From Crocosphaera sp. (GTDB taxonomy: Bacteria > Cyanobacteriota > Cyanobacteriia > Cyanobacteriales > Microcystaceae), in assembly GCA_030065735.1 (NCBI GenBank), contig JASJDD010000011.1:1-42043 (forward strand): a DNA stretch of 42,043 nucleotides, in the 5' to 3' direction. Position 1 is the first letter of the stretch, and each line of letters starts with the position of its first letter. Positions 9,294 to 18,393 of this stretch are shown piece by piece. A model generated the notes under the pieces. That model was given only the letters and a program-made list of their open reading frames with translations. It searched no databases and was not told where the DNA came from. Made by a program: the position numbers and the translations under genes.

Positions 9294-11615
9294 TTAATTA
9301 TGATTTTCTGGTAATCCGGGTATTCTCCTTAAATCATACATCATTTTTCTTTCATACCAATCTAAAACTTCTATAGGTACTTTGTCTTCAATATCACAAG
9401 TGTCTTTAACCATTTTTTCGTTCAGGTATTTTTCTAGAGTAGTTTGTTTTCCATTTTCTGTTACTGGTAATCCATAAAGGTTATTATTTAAGTCTGCTAT
9501 TACAGTTTTTAAATGGTCTTCTAAATTTACTGTTTTTGTCTCTTTTGTAACTTTATCTCCATCTTTTGTAATTATCTTTATTTCTGTAGTTATCTCTTTT
9601 TTAGACTTAGATGAGTTTTCTGGTTTTCTATGTTTTTCAATTAGTTTTTCAAAGACACCAGTATGACTTAACTCATCAATATATTTGTTGAATTTGTCAT
9701 TAAAATCATCTGGAAGTTGACTTTTGAATATACTATTTCGGTTTTGATAAAAATTTTCTAAGTCATCATCCTTTAATAATTTTATTGTACTGATACTAAG
9801 AAACTGTGATAGTCGATAATAGCATAATGGTTTTAAAATTTCTTCTTGAGGATTGTCTTCTTTGAAATCATTTAAGTTGGTTGATTTATCGTCATCTATT
9901 GTTTTCAATGTTGAAGAAAATAAAGGTTTTCCGTCTTCTAAGATGATTTGTTGAGTTTCTGTCTTCGGTGTTTCTTGGGGTTTTTCTTCCATTTTTAAAT
10001 TCAAAATTCCATCTACCTCATAATATTCTAGTTCTCGTAATATTGTAGGTTCAAGTATTGATCCAAGGAAAGATGACACTCGAAAATGGGTTTTAGCTTC
10101 TTTTAACTTATTCATTAATGTATATGATGGTTTTTTAGAACCATTTGTTACTTGTTGAAAGTAAGATAATTCATACATTCCATAAACAAATGCTAAGTCT
10201 CTTCTCGCTTCTAAATATTCCATAAATAAACCATCAGCTTGATTCTTTTCCTTCTTGAGAAAACTCAAAATCTCTGTTTGTGTTTCAGTAGTATCTTGGA
10301 TGTTATAAAAGTTCCTATCAACAATGTACCAATCAATATCTTTCATTTCCTCATATTCTTTAGCTTTTTCACCCAAAAAAATTGATAAATCATTATTCAT
10401 ATATTGACATTTTTGGCTTTCATTGCTAGTAATTATTTCTGGTTCTTGTAGATTTATTAACCCTCTTAATATTCCCATAGAAGCATGGTCTAAGTTGTAA
10501 TTTTTTTGTTCCTTACAATTTTTATCATCAGGTATACTACCAAGTATTTGTGAAAAATCATTGATAATATTTTTTCTATAAATCGAAGCTGATTTCTCTA
10601 AGAAAAATTTAGCATCTCTCATTCTTCTTCGATTAATGAATTCTTTTTGTTGTAGTAATGTATCTGCATCTTTATCTCCTAAAGTTGCAGAATAATCAAG
10701 ATTATCATCTGCAGAACTCAACCCATAAGATTTTAAGATTAAAACTTTAGCAAGGTTGGTTAAATACTTCATATAAAAAACTCCTTCTTTATTATCTTCA
10801 CTGTTGATAGCTGATATATAATATTCTTGTGCTTTATCTAAGTCTAATTGTTTATAATAAGCATAACCTAATTTAAACAAGGCTAATGGATTTTGTTGTT
10901 CAGTAAAGGATAAAGACAAGTAATTTTGTATTTGTTGGAAAGGAAAACATAAATTAACCCAAGAATTAAACCAAGAATAATCTAAATTGCTAGGTGAGTT
11001 GAGATATATTAAAGCTTTTTTGTACTGTGTTTCTGCTTTGATATATTGAGTCTGTTCTAAAGCAATATCTCCTTCTTTTAAAGCTTCTTTACCCACATCA
11101 GGTAGATGAAGAATGAAACCCCAAATAACTAAACTCAAAAGTCCCAAAGAAACAAGTGCCATCATTTCATCATGCCATTTTTCTAGTCCATTACCAAATA
11201 AGGCCAACAAACGAAGAAATATTTGCTTTCCTTGTGATAAAAAAGTCCCACTAATTAGAGATACAACTAAACCTGATGCTAATAAAGGTAATAGTTCTAA
11301 TCCTCCAAAGTCAAATAATTGGATAATACTCCAACTACGAAGTAGGATGAGAACAATTGCAAAAATACAAAATAATGTTATAATTTGAGTGGTTAAATCT
11401 AACTCTTTTCGTAGAGGCCTAAGATTTTTCCACCAATTATTTTCATAAGAAATATTAGCAGATACGGTATCACAATATTTTTGGATATTTTTATGTTTTG
11501 AAGAGGTGGATAATTTTTTAAAGATAGGAAAAGTCTTAAAATATAGAATAGATGCTATTACTATTGCGCTCACTATTTTAATAAACAAGGGTATTCCTGC
11601 ATATATACTTATCAT
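9294..11615 (-). CDS. Membrane-anchored TPR-like protein, possibly the second half of a split gene
   Basis: A 773-residue protein with membrane segments near residues 10-27, 76-95, 106-126 and 151-172, then a soluble region of about 600 residues. TPR-like helices start near 178 (EGDIALEQTQY, AETQYKKALIYL) and again near 245 (ALFKLGYAYYKQ, KAQEYYISAI). The remainder is charged and helical, with no motif I recognise. The ATG at 11615 has no Shine-Dalgarno-like sequence. The same frame stays open upstream for at least 32 codons without ATG, GTG or TTG and encodes another hydrophobic helix (VIITLISILFSWLPATLM). The real protein therefore probably begins further upstream, in the preceding small gene, through a frameshift. 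AT-rich and without HIP1 octamers, unlike its neighbours. Confidence 0.6.
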   Translation of the reverse strand: MISIYAGIPLFIKIVSAIVIASILYFKTFPIFKKLSTSSKHKNIQKYCDTVSANISYENNWWKNLRPLRKELDLTTQIITLFCIFAIVLILLRSWSIIQLFDFGGLELLPLLASGLVVSLISGTFLSQGKQIFLRLLALFGNGLEKWHDEMMALVSLGLLSLVIWGFILHLPDVGKEALKEGDIALEQTQYIKAETQYKKALIYLNSPSNLDYSWFNSWVNLCFPFQQIQNYLSLSFTEQQNPLALFKLGYAYYKQLDLDKAQEYYISAINSEDNKEGVFYMKYLTNLAKVLILKSYGLSSADDNLDYSATLGDKDADTLLQQKEFINRRRMRDAKFFLEKSASIYRKNIINDFSQILGSIPDDKNCKEQKNYNLDHASMGILRGLINLQEPEIITSNESQKCQYMNNDLSIFLGEKAKEYEEMKDIDWYIVDRNFYNIQDTTETQTEILSFLKKEKNQADGLFMEYLEARRDLAFVYGMYELSYFQQVTNGSKKPSYTLMNKLKEAKTHFRVSSFLGSILEPTILRELEYYEVDGILNLKMEEKPQETPKTETQQIILEDGKPLFSSTLKTIDDDKSTNLNDFKEDNPQEEILKPLCYYRLSQFLSISTIKLLKDDDLENFYQNRNSIFKSQLPDDFNDKFNKYIDELSHTGVFEKLIEKHRKPENSSKSKKEITTEIKIITKDGDKVTKETKTVNLEDHLKTVIADLNNNLYGLPVTENGKQTTLEKYLNEKMVKDTCDIEDKVPIEVLDWYERKMMYDLRRIPGLPENHN

Positions 11616-11701
11616 TAAAGTTGCTGGTAGCCATGAGAATAAGATTGATATTAGTGTTATGATTACTAAACGCTTATTTTTTAATAGACTGAATAGACTT
11701 A

Positions 11702-12142
11702 TCAGACAAGTAAAAAAAGAATTATTTCTTGTAATTCATCAAAATAAATATCTAATTTTTTTATTTTCTCAATCTCTATAGGAACTGGATATAACTGAGA
11801 TGATAATATCTCCTCAATTTCATCTCTTGCTTTGAGAATTTGAAAATAGTTATGGGAGAAAATAACTTCAATTTCTTCCTTATTTTGATATTTAATTTCT
11901 TCTTTTATATCTTCTTTCGTTTGCTCTATTTTTGAATTAGTAAATAGATTTTTGTCCTTTATTATATATTGATTTTGATTGCTTGAGATTATATCTAAAC
12001 TATGCAATTCTATTAAAAAATCATACAAAAGCTTTTCTATTTTTCTGTGATATTTTGAAGAAGAAAAATAAACATTATTTAAAACCAAAATTGTTTTAAA
12101 CATAGATAAGGCATATTTTTCAATAGCACAGTTCAAGTCCAT
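11702..12142 (-). CDS. Small hypothetical protein, possibly the first part of a frameshifted gene
   Basis: A 146-residue, Lys/Glu/Ile-rich, mainly helical protein without recognised family. It has no signal peptide. It starts with MDLNCAIEKYALSMF and ends in a short hydrophobic tail, EIILFLLV. Its last codons run through a seven-T tract; a -1 shift there would continue directly into the open frame of the membrane/TPR protein downstream, giving a single product of about 949 residues. Without the shift it would be a free cytosolic partner encoded 86 nt ahead of the membrane protein. Which of the two is true cannot be settled from sequence alone. Confidence 0.55.
   Translation of the reverse strand: MDLNCAIEKYALSMFKTILVLNNVYFSSSKYHRKIEKLLYDFLIELHSLDIISSNQNQYIIKDKNLFTNSKIEQTKEDIKEEIKYQNKEEIEVIFSHNYFQILKARDEIEEILSSQLYPVPIEIEKIKKLDIYFDELQEIILFLLV
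11711..11717 (-). other. Candidate -1 ribosomal frameshift heptamer U_UUU_UUA
   Basis: On the minus strand the zero-frame codons of the small upstream gene read CTT TTT TTA CTT, so the sequence T TTT TTA matches the X_XXY_YYZ slippery pattern and is identical to the classic retroviral heptamer. Slippage by -1 enters the frame of the downstream membrane/TPR gene, which is open from here to 9294. The zero frame ends two codons later (TGA at 11704-11702). Alternatives are a real one-base deletion/insertion in the T tract or a sequencing error. Confidence 0.5.
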
Positions 12143-12190
12143 TTTTTTATTTTCTTGATTTTTTGTAAAAGTAATGCCGATAATTGCACA

Positions 12191-12223
12191 GAAAAAAGCC
12201 TAGGAAAAGTTTAGACTTTTCCT
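12191..12223 (-). terminator. Intrinsic terminator downstream of ftsY
   Basis: Downstream of ftsY on the minus strand, AGGAAAAG and CTTTTCCT form an eight-base-pair stem with a six-base loop, followed closely by a run of six T (complement of 12192-12197). The opposite strand also carries a T-run past the stem near 12228-12233, so it may act in both directions. Confidence 0.75.
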
Positions 12224-12240
12224 AAACTTTTTTAGTTCAT

Positions 12241-13632
12241 TTATTCGTTTAATAAAGCCTCAACAAATTCGTAACTAGAAAAAGGTCTTAAATCTTCAAT
12301 TCCTTCTCCAACTCCAATAAAACGAATGGGTAAATCTAATTGTTGGGCAACGGCTAAAGCAACTCCCCCTTTTGCAGTTCCATCTAATTTTGTTAATACC
12401 ACTCCACTTAAGTTGGCTGCTTCGGAGAAAACTTGCGCTTGACGTAATCCATTTTGTCCTAATGTTGCATCTAAAACTAACAAGGATTCCACTTGCGCTT
12501 TATCCGCTTTTTTATCAATTATGCGCCGAATTTTTGCTAATTCTGCCATCAAATTCTTTTTATTTTGTAGCCTTCCAGCCGTATCTACTAATAATAAATC
12601 AGCTTGACGGGCTTGGGCTGCGGAAATACCATCAAATACCACTGCCGCCGGGTCTGTATTTTGACCAGGGTTAGCAATCACAGGGGTGTTGGTTCTTTCT
12701 CCCCAAACCTTGACTTGTTCAACCGCAGCAGCCCTAAACGTATCCGCAGCAGCAATGATGCAATTATAGCCAGATTGTTGGGCTAAATGGGCTAATTTAC
12801 CGATAGTGGTGGTTTTTCCGGCACCATTCACCCCTGTTAATAACCATATATTCAAAATCCCTTTTTCTGGGGCAAAACCGGGATTAACCACTTTTTGCAA
12901 AGGACGGTCTAACATTTCCCGTAGAATGCTTTTGAGGTATTCTAGTGCCTGTTCTGGGGGCAACGCCTCTTCTAAAAGTTGATTTTGTAACGTAGAAATA
13001 ATGTGGTCCGTCGCTTCGATACCGGTATCTGCTTGTAATAAGAGGGCTTCGATTTCCATGACGGCATCTTCATTGAGGGGCCCTTGACCAACAATGGATT
13101 TGAGTTGGTTGACTAAACCGCGACGGCTTTTTCCTAACCCTTGACGCAGCCGTTTTAACCAATTAATTTCTTCTTCTGAAATATCATCTGGGGCCCTTCC
13201 TTGAGCCGCTAAGACTTTAGCTGACCAGACAAATTCTTCATCGAAGGTTAAGGAACTTGTTTCTTCGACGGTTGCCGTTTCCAGGGCTGTTTCTTTGAGG
13301 GCCTCTAAGCGGTCGGATTTTTCCATCCACGCTGGGACGGTTTCTGGTTTAGTCTCTGTGGACGGTTCAGAAACTTCTTTGGTTTCGGTTTCAATCTCAG
13401 GGGTAAGGTCCTCTTGTGTCGTTTCTGGAGGGGTTTCTGTAGATGGCTGTGAAGTGGTTGAGGTTTGACGCTGTTGAATGTTTTTATAAGCGGTTTTTGC
13501 CCAACTTAAATAATCTTCTTGGGCGGTTTCTTGGCTAGGAGTCTCTGTTTCAGGGGTGGTGACTTTTTCGGTGGTTTCTGAAGCGGGTTCAGCGTCTGTT
13601 TTATTAATTTTACGGCGAAACCAATTAAACAT
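12241..13632 (-). CDS. ftsY: Signal recognition particle receptor FtsY
   Basis: GTPase that docks the SRP-ribosome complex at the membrane for co-translational insertion. The 463-residue protein has a long acidic, Glu/Thr/Pro-rich N-terminal region (about 1-150, the A domain), then the N domain helices and the G domain: P-loop GVNGAGKTTTIGKLAH, DTFRAAAVEQ, DTAGRLQNKKNLM, the guanine-specificity TKLDGTAKGG and the closing GVGEGIEDLRPF. The start MFNWFRRK provides a basic amphipathic tip. It is full length for a cyanobacterial FtsY. The repeat-rich 404-nt gap separates it from polA upstream; it likely has its own promoter. Confidence 0.97.
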   Translation of the reverse strand: MFNWFRRKINKTDAEPASETTEKVTTPETETPSQETAQEDYLSWAKTAYKNIQQRQTSTTSQPSTETPPETTQEDLTPEIETETKEVSEPSTETKPETVPAWMEKSDRLEALKETALETATVEETSSLTFDEEFVWSAKVLAAQGRAPDDISEEEINWLKRLRQGLGKSRRGLVNQLKSIVGQGPLNEDAVMEIEALLLQADTGIEATDHIISTLQNQLLEEALPPEQALEYLKSILREMLDRPLQKVVNPGFAPEKGILNIWLLTGVNGAGKTTTIGKLAHLAQQSGYNCIIAAADTFRAAAVEQVKVWGERTNTPVIANPGQNTDPAAVVFDGISAAQARQADLLLVDTAGRLQNKKNLMAELAKIRRIIDKKADKAQVESLLVLDATLGQNGLRQAQVFSEAANLSGVVLTKLDGTAKGGVALAVAQQLDLPIRFIGVGEGIEDLRPFSSYEFVEALLNE

Positions 13633-13768
13633 AGGAATACAAATTAGTGCTATTTAGAACATTTTAACAAAATTGTCGAAAGAAGTCCCCTTATTAGTTC
13701 TATTTTGCATTCCGTAAGAGGGTCTATTTTTTAGTTTTTGGTGATCATATTTCTTATCGAAAATAATT

Positions 13769-14016
13769 GGTTCTAAAACCCCGCCTTTGAAGGCGAATAG
13801 TTTTTGAAGCGGACCATAAATCTCTGTCTCAAAAACAACTTCTGTGCGATAAGTACCTGGACAAAAATAAACGTTACAGTTGAGAAGAGGCAGGAGGCAG
13901 GGGGCAGGAGGCAGGAGTAGGGTTACAGCTATGTTTACAAATGTTTACACAGTTGGCTGTATTTATGTCCGACTACTTAGCGCATGGTAGTAGTGAGGAA
14001 CTTCTGACTTCGTTAA
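13769..14016 (-). repeat. Dispersed repeat family, copy 3, inverted and interrupted
   Basis: Read on the minus strand, 14016-13976 matches the first module of copy 1 (TTAACGAAGTCAGAAG to ACTACCATGCGCT), and 13853-13769 matches the second module (ATCGCACAGAAGTTG through a CGCCTTCAAAGGCG hairpin to GGTTTTAGAACC). About 120 nt containing a GAGGCAG heptamer array separates them, so the repeat was either interrupted by this DNA or built from two independent modules. Confidence 0.75.
13887..13921. repeat. Heptamer tandem repeat (GAGGCAG)
   Basis: Five 7-nt units: three exact GAGGCAG, one GGGGCAG and a diverged GAGTAGG. It lies inside the interrupted dispersed repeat between polA and ftsY. Confidence 0.85.
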
Positions 14017-14036
14017 CCCCTTAAGCGCAACTAACT

Positions 14037-16949
14037 TTACTTGGCTTCCATCCAGTTTTTTCCTGCATGAATTTCTACTACTAAAGGAACCGTTAAGGTA
14101 ACTGCGTTTTCCATCGTTTTTTTAATTTTACTTTCTAAGTCTTCCCATTCTTTTGCTGGTATTTCAAATACTAATTCATCATGAACTTGTAGTAATAAAT
14201 TAGCTTGATAATTGTTTAAAATTGCTTGTATTTTAACCATTGCAATTTTAATAATATCTGCGCTTGATCCCTGTATGGGTGCGTTAGCTGCAGCCCTTAA
14301 TAACTGAGAATCATTATAGTTTATGTTTAATTTATTTAGATCAATTGTGTGAGGAGAATGACCCCGAAAACGATATAAATTATCATCAAAAAAGTTAAAA
14401 TAACGTCTTCTTCCTAAAATTGTGGTAACATATCCGTTGGCGATCGCTTGTTTTTTCATATTCTCTAAATACTCAAATACTTTGGCATACCGTTGACGAT
14501 ATTTATTGATAAATTCTTTTCCTTCTGCTGCGCTAACTCCTGCTTCTCTAGAAAACCGTTGGGCCCCCATTCCATAAATAACACCAAAGTTAATGGTTTT
14601 ACCTAAATTTCGTTCTTGGGGGGTAATTTTTTCTTTATCAAATAATAGTTTTGCTGTGACAGTATGGACATCTTCAGCATTTTTGTAAGCGTTTAATAAG
14701 ACGGGTTCTTGACTTAAATGGGCTAATATTCTGAGTTCAATTTGAGAATAATCTGCGGAAACCAATAACCAGTCTTGTTGTGGTATAAATGCTTGTCTTA
14801 TTTGACGAGAAAATTCAGTTCTAATGGGAATATTTTGTAAGTTAGGGTTAGAAGAAGATAGTCTTCCTGTGGCGGTTACAGACTGATTAAAATTAGTATG
14901 TATTCGCTTATCGTTTTTATCGACTAATTCGGGTAACGCATCAATATAAGTCGATTTTAACTTAGATAATGTTCGGTATTCTAAAATATAATCAATAATA
15001 GGATGGTCACCTTTTAATTTTTCTAGGGTTGCATGATCTGTGGAGTAACCTGTTTTGGTTTTTCTTGATTTTTTACGGTTTAGTTCTAGTTTCTCAAATA
15101 AAATTTCTCCTAATTGTTTGGGTGATCCTAAGTTAAATATTTTTCCTGCTGCTTGATATGTTTTTTCTTCTAAACTTAATAAATCTTGTTCAAGTTGCTT
15201 TGATAATTTTCCTAAATATTCAGTGTCAATTAAAATTCCTGTATCTTCCATGATAGATAATACAGCTTCTAAGGGTTGTTCTACTTCTAATAATAGGTTT
15301 TGTAAGGTAGGAACTGGTTTCAATTCATTTTTTAAAGGTTCCACTAACAAGAATGTTCCATAAGCATCCATTCCACAATATTTGGCTACTTTCTCAATAT
15401 CTAAATCAGCAATGGTTTGTTTTTTTCCTATTCCTAACTCATCATAGTTTTGGCAAGTAATACCGTCTAAATATTGTTCACATAACTCACTTAATTTATG
15501 ACTTTTCTCAGGATGCAAAACATAACTAGCTAACAGGGTATCAAAAACTACACCATCTAGGTTAATTCCCTGATGTTTGAAAATAAGACGATCAAATTTA
15601 GTATTCTGAAAAACTTTGGGATAATTGCTATCTTCTAAAATCGGTTTTAATGTGTCTAAAACTTGCTCTTTTTTCAGTTGTTTTCCTTGTTTATGTCCCA
15701 TAGGAATATAAGCAATATCTGTGGGTTTATTTCCCCAACAGCAACCAATACCTACTAAGTCAGCTTGTCTAGGGTTTAAGTCTGTTGTTTCTGTGTCCCA
15801 AGCAACAGGAATCTCAGCGTTGGTAAAGGTTGAAAGTTGTTCAACTAACTCATTTAATTGCTCTATTTTTGTAATAATTCGAGGTTTAATTAAAGATTCT
15901 TTCTTTTCTTCTTGAATGTTATTAACGGGTTCAACTTTCGTCGATACATCATCAAATATGGACAGTTGATGGGTTTCACCTTTATTACTTTTCTCATGAA
16001 CTTCTAAAGTAGTATTACCTCCAAAATGTTCTTGTAATTGATTAATCTCTTTAATAAATTTTTTCAGTTCTAAGTCTTCTAAGATGGGTTTAACTGCATC
16101 AAAATTAAACCCTCTTAGTTCACAATTTTCTATCTTAAATTCTAACGGTGCATCGGTAACGATTTTTGCCAAAAACTGGGAATGTTCAGCCTCTTTTTTT
16201 CCTTCCTTTAATTTCTTCTGATTGGCTCCTTTAATTTCTTCAATTTTGTTATAAACTTCTTCTAAAGTTCCATATTGATTTAATAACTTAACTGCCGTTT
16301 TTTCCCCAATTCCCCTAACCCCAGGAATGTTATCAGATTTATCTCCACATAACGCTTTATAATCAATCACTTGTGTCGGTTTAATACCCATTTTTTCCGT
16401 CACAGCATCAGTATTAAACTCCGTATAACCTTCTCCTGAAGAACTTTTAACCGCATTTCTTTCTAAATACAAAACACTGAGATTCTTCTCATCATTAACT
16501 AATTGAAAAAGATCGCGATCGCCACTAACAATTTTGACCCGATAACCCTTTTGACTCCCTTGCGTTGCTACCGTTCCTAATATATCATCCGCTTCATATC
16601 CAGACGCAGTTATAATAGTAATATTTAATGCTTCTAATAATCGTTGTAAGTTCTCAACATCGGGAATAAAATCTTCTGGTGTTTCTTTCCTGTCTGCTTT
16701 ATAATTAACATCAGCTTCGTGGCGAAAAGTCGGTTCTTTACTATCAAAAGCAATAGCAAGATATTGAGGATTTTCTAACTTAATTACCTGAACTAAAGAA
16801 TTAAGAAACCCAAAACAAATACTGGTAGGAATACCTGTAGACGTTCTTAACGGTCCCTTTCTCGCTTTAGCAAAAGCATAATAAGCACGAAAAGCCAAAG
16901 AATGACCATCAATAAGAATAAAAAGTGGTAAATTGGACGAATTCGGCAT
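14037..16949 (-). CDS. polA: DNA polymerase I
   Basis: A 970-residue full-length polymerase with three domains. The 5'-3' exonuclease (about 1-300) shows LIDGHSLAFRAYYAF, ASGYEADDILGT and GDKSDNIPGVRGIGEKTA. The 3'-5' exonuclease (about 355-545) retains WDTETTDLN, with the metal-binding Asp and Glu, and a Tyr/Asp-containing third motif (KYCGMDAYGTF), so proofreading appears intact. The polymerase domain carries motif A (SADYSQIELRIL), motif B (ERNLGKTINFGVIYG) and motif C (LLQVHDELVFE). It acts in Okazaki fragment processing and repair. It is transcribed away from the M16 peptidase gene, with which it shares a 92-nt promoter region. Confidence 0.98.
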   Translation of the reverse strand: MPNSSNLPLFILIDGHSLAFRAYYAFAKARKGPLRTSTGIPTSICFGFLNSLVQVIKLENPQYLAIAFDSKEPTFRHEADVNYKADRKETPEDFIPDVENLQRLLEALNITIITASGYEADDILGTVATQGSQKGYRVKIVSGDRDLFQLVNDEKNLSVLYLERNAVKSSSGEGYTEFNTDAVTEKMGIKPTQVIDYKALCGDKSDNIPGVRGIGEKTAVKLLNQYGTLEEVYNKIEEIKGANQKKLKEGKKEAEHSQFLAKIVTDAPLEFKIENCELRGFNFDAVKPILEDLELKKFIKEINQLQEHFGGNTTLEVHEKSNKGETHQLSIFDDVSTKVEPVNNIQEEKKESLIKPRIITKIEQLNELVEQLSTFTNAEIPVAWDTETTDLNPRQADLVGIGCCWGNKPTDIAYIPMGHKQGKQLKKEQVLDTLKPILEDSNYPKVFQNTKFDRLIFKHQGINLDGVVFDTLLASYVLHPEKSHKLSELCEQYLDGITCQNYDELGIGKKQTIADLDIEKVAKYCGMDAYGTFLLVEPLKNELKPVPTLQNLLLEVEQPLEAVLSIMEDTGILIDTEYLGKLSKQLEQDLLSLEEKTYQAAGKIFNLGSPKQLGEILFEKLELNRKKSRKTKTGYSTDHATLEKLKGDHPIIDYILEYRTLSKLKSTYIDALPELVDKNDKRIHTNFNQSVTATGRLSSSNPNLQNIPIRTEFSRQIRQAFIPQQDWLLVSADYSQIELRILAHLSQEPVLLNAYKNAEDVHTVTAKLLFDKEKITPQERNLGKTINFGVIYGMGAQRFSREAGVSAAEGKEFINKYRQRYAKVFEYLENMKKQAIANGYVTTILGRRRYFNFFDDNLYRFRGHSPHTIDLNKLNINYNDSQLLRAAANAPIQGSSADIIKIAMVKIQAILNNYQANLLLQVHDELVFEIPAKEWEDLESKIKKTMENAVTLTVPLVVEIHAGKNWMEAK

Positions 16950-17041
16950 AAGTAAAATTGTTTAAATATTTATGTACTATTAAGATAGCAGAAAATAGCT
17001 TTAAGATATAACTAACAGATTTAACGAACAGCACTATTTTT

Positions 17042-18328
17042 ATGTTATCCATCCCTGACTCATCGGTTTCCCAGACACCTACCATTGTTAATCTAGCCAA
17101 TGGATTAACCATCATAGCTGAACAAATGCCGATTGACGCAGTTAACCTCAATGTCTGGCTAAAAGTTGGGTCTGCATTAGAGTCCAATGAGATCAACGGA
17201 ATGGCTCATTTTCTCGAACACATGGTCTTTAAAGGCACTCCAACCTTGAAAAATGGAGAATTTGAACAACGCATTGAACAAAGAGGTGCTGTTACCAATG
17301 CAGCTACGTCTCAAGAATACACCCATTTTTATGTTACCAGTGCGCCGGATGATTTTGCCGATTTAGTGCCGTTACAGTTGGATGTGATCTTTAATCCTAT
17401 CATTGAAGATGGCGCGTTTGGACGGGAAAAATTGGTGGTTTTAGAAGAGATTCGCCGTTCCCATGATAATCCCAATCGTCGTACGTTTTATCGTGCAATC
17501 GAAACCTGTTTTGACACCCTACCCTATCGTCGTCCCGTGTTAGGTCCAGCATCGGTAATTGAAGGGTTAACCCCTCAGCAAATGCGTGAGTTTCATGGGA
17601 GTTGTTATCAACCCAACTCAGTCACCGCTGTCGCAGTGGGAAATCTTCCTGTTGAGCAATTAATTGACATTGTTGCTGATAGTTTTGCTCAGACTTATTA
17701 TCACCCAGAAACGATTTCTGATTCCTTGCAGTCTTTCAGTTTTCCTTTATCTCCTGAATCACCTTTTCAAGAGGTTATTCGCCAAGAATATGAAGATGAA
17801 CAATTACAACAAGCACGATTAATTATGATGTGGAAAGTGCCGGGTTTGTTAGATTTGAATGAGACTTATGGATTAGATGTGTTAGCCTCTATTTTAGGAA
17901 AAGGTAAGACCTCTCGCTTATTTCAAGATTTACGAGAAGATCAAGGTTTAGTGTCTCATATTACTGTTAGTAATATGACGCAAACAATCCAGGGAATGTT
18001 TTATATTGCGGCAAAACTGGCAAAAGAAAATATTCCAGCAGTAGAAAAAATAATTCTTCAACATTTGCAAACCATTCAACAAGAATCTATCAAGGAAGAA
18101 GAGTTAAATCGCATTAAAAGACAAGCGGTTAATCGGTTTATTTTTAATAATGAAAGACCAAGCGATCGCACCAATCTTTATGGCTATTATTATTCTCAAA
18201 TGCAATCTTTAACCCCGGCTTTATCCTACCCTAAAATTATTCAATCCTTAACCACCGACGATATTCAAAGCGCAGCACAGAAATATCTTAATCCTCATGC
18301 TTATGGGGTGACAATTGTTACAAATTAA
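17042..18328 (+). CDS. M16 family zinc metallopeptidase
   Basis: A 428-residue processing-peptidase-like protein. The inverted zinc motif HxxEH appears as HFLEHMVFKGT, with the distal Glu in the REKLVVLEEIRRS segment, so it is probably the active subunit. The second half has the usual degenerate repeat of the fold with the substrate-binding Arg/Tyr region (NLYGYYYSQMQSL). There is no clear signal peptide. Cyanobacteria often carry tandem active and inactive M16 genes; here only one is present. Substrates are unknown. The fructosamine-kinase-like gene follows after 65 nt and may be co-transcribed. Confidence 0.93.
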   Translation: MLSIPDSSVSQTPTIVNLANGLTIIAEQMPIDAVNLNVWLKVGSALESNEINGMAHFLEHMVFKGTPTLKNGEFEQRIEQRGAVTNAATSQEYTHFYVTSAPDDFADLVPLQLDVIFNPIIEDGAFGREKLVVLEEIRRSHDNPNRRTFYRAIETCFDTLPYRRPVLGPASVIEGLTPQQMREFHGSCYQPNSVTAVAVGNLPVEQLIDIVADSFAQTYYHPETISDSLQSFSFPLSPESPFQEVIRQEYEDEQLQQARLIMMWKVPGLLDLNETYGLDVLASILGKGKTSRLFQDLREDQGLVSHITVSNMTQTIQGMFYIAAKLAKENIPAVEKIILQHLQTIQQESIKEEELNRIKRQAVNRFIFNNERPSDRTNLYGYYYSQMQSLTPALSYPKIIQSLTTDDIQSAAQKYLNPHAYGVTIVTN

Positions 18329-18393
18329 TGGATTGGCAAGAATTTAGCTGTCACTGTAAACTATAAATTGGTTAATCATTAAGGTCAAAAATA

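Larger units (their letters stand above)
13633..14036. other. Repeat-rich intergenic region between polA and ftsY
   Basis: About 400 nt with no gene. It holds an inverted copy of the dispersed repeat, split in two, and a heptamer array between the parts. The end near 13633-13700 is AT-rich and is the probable ftsY promoter region. Confidence 0.6.

Noticed and set aside
9294-12142. Island 1 as a toxin-antitoxin or phage module
   Set aside because: No toxin, phage or recombinase motif was visible; membrane helices plus TPR-like repeats do not support it.
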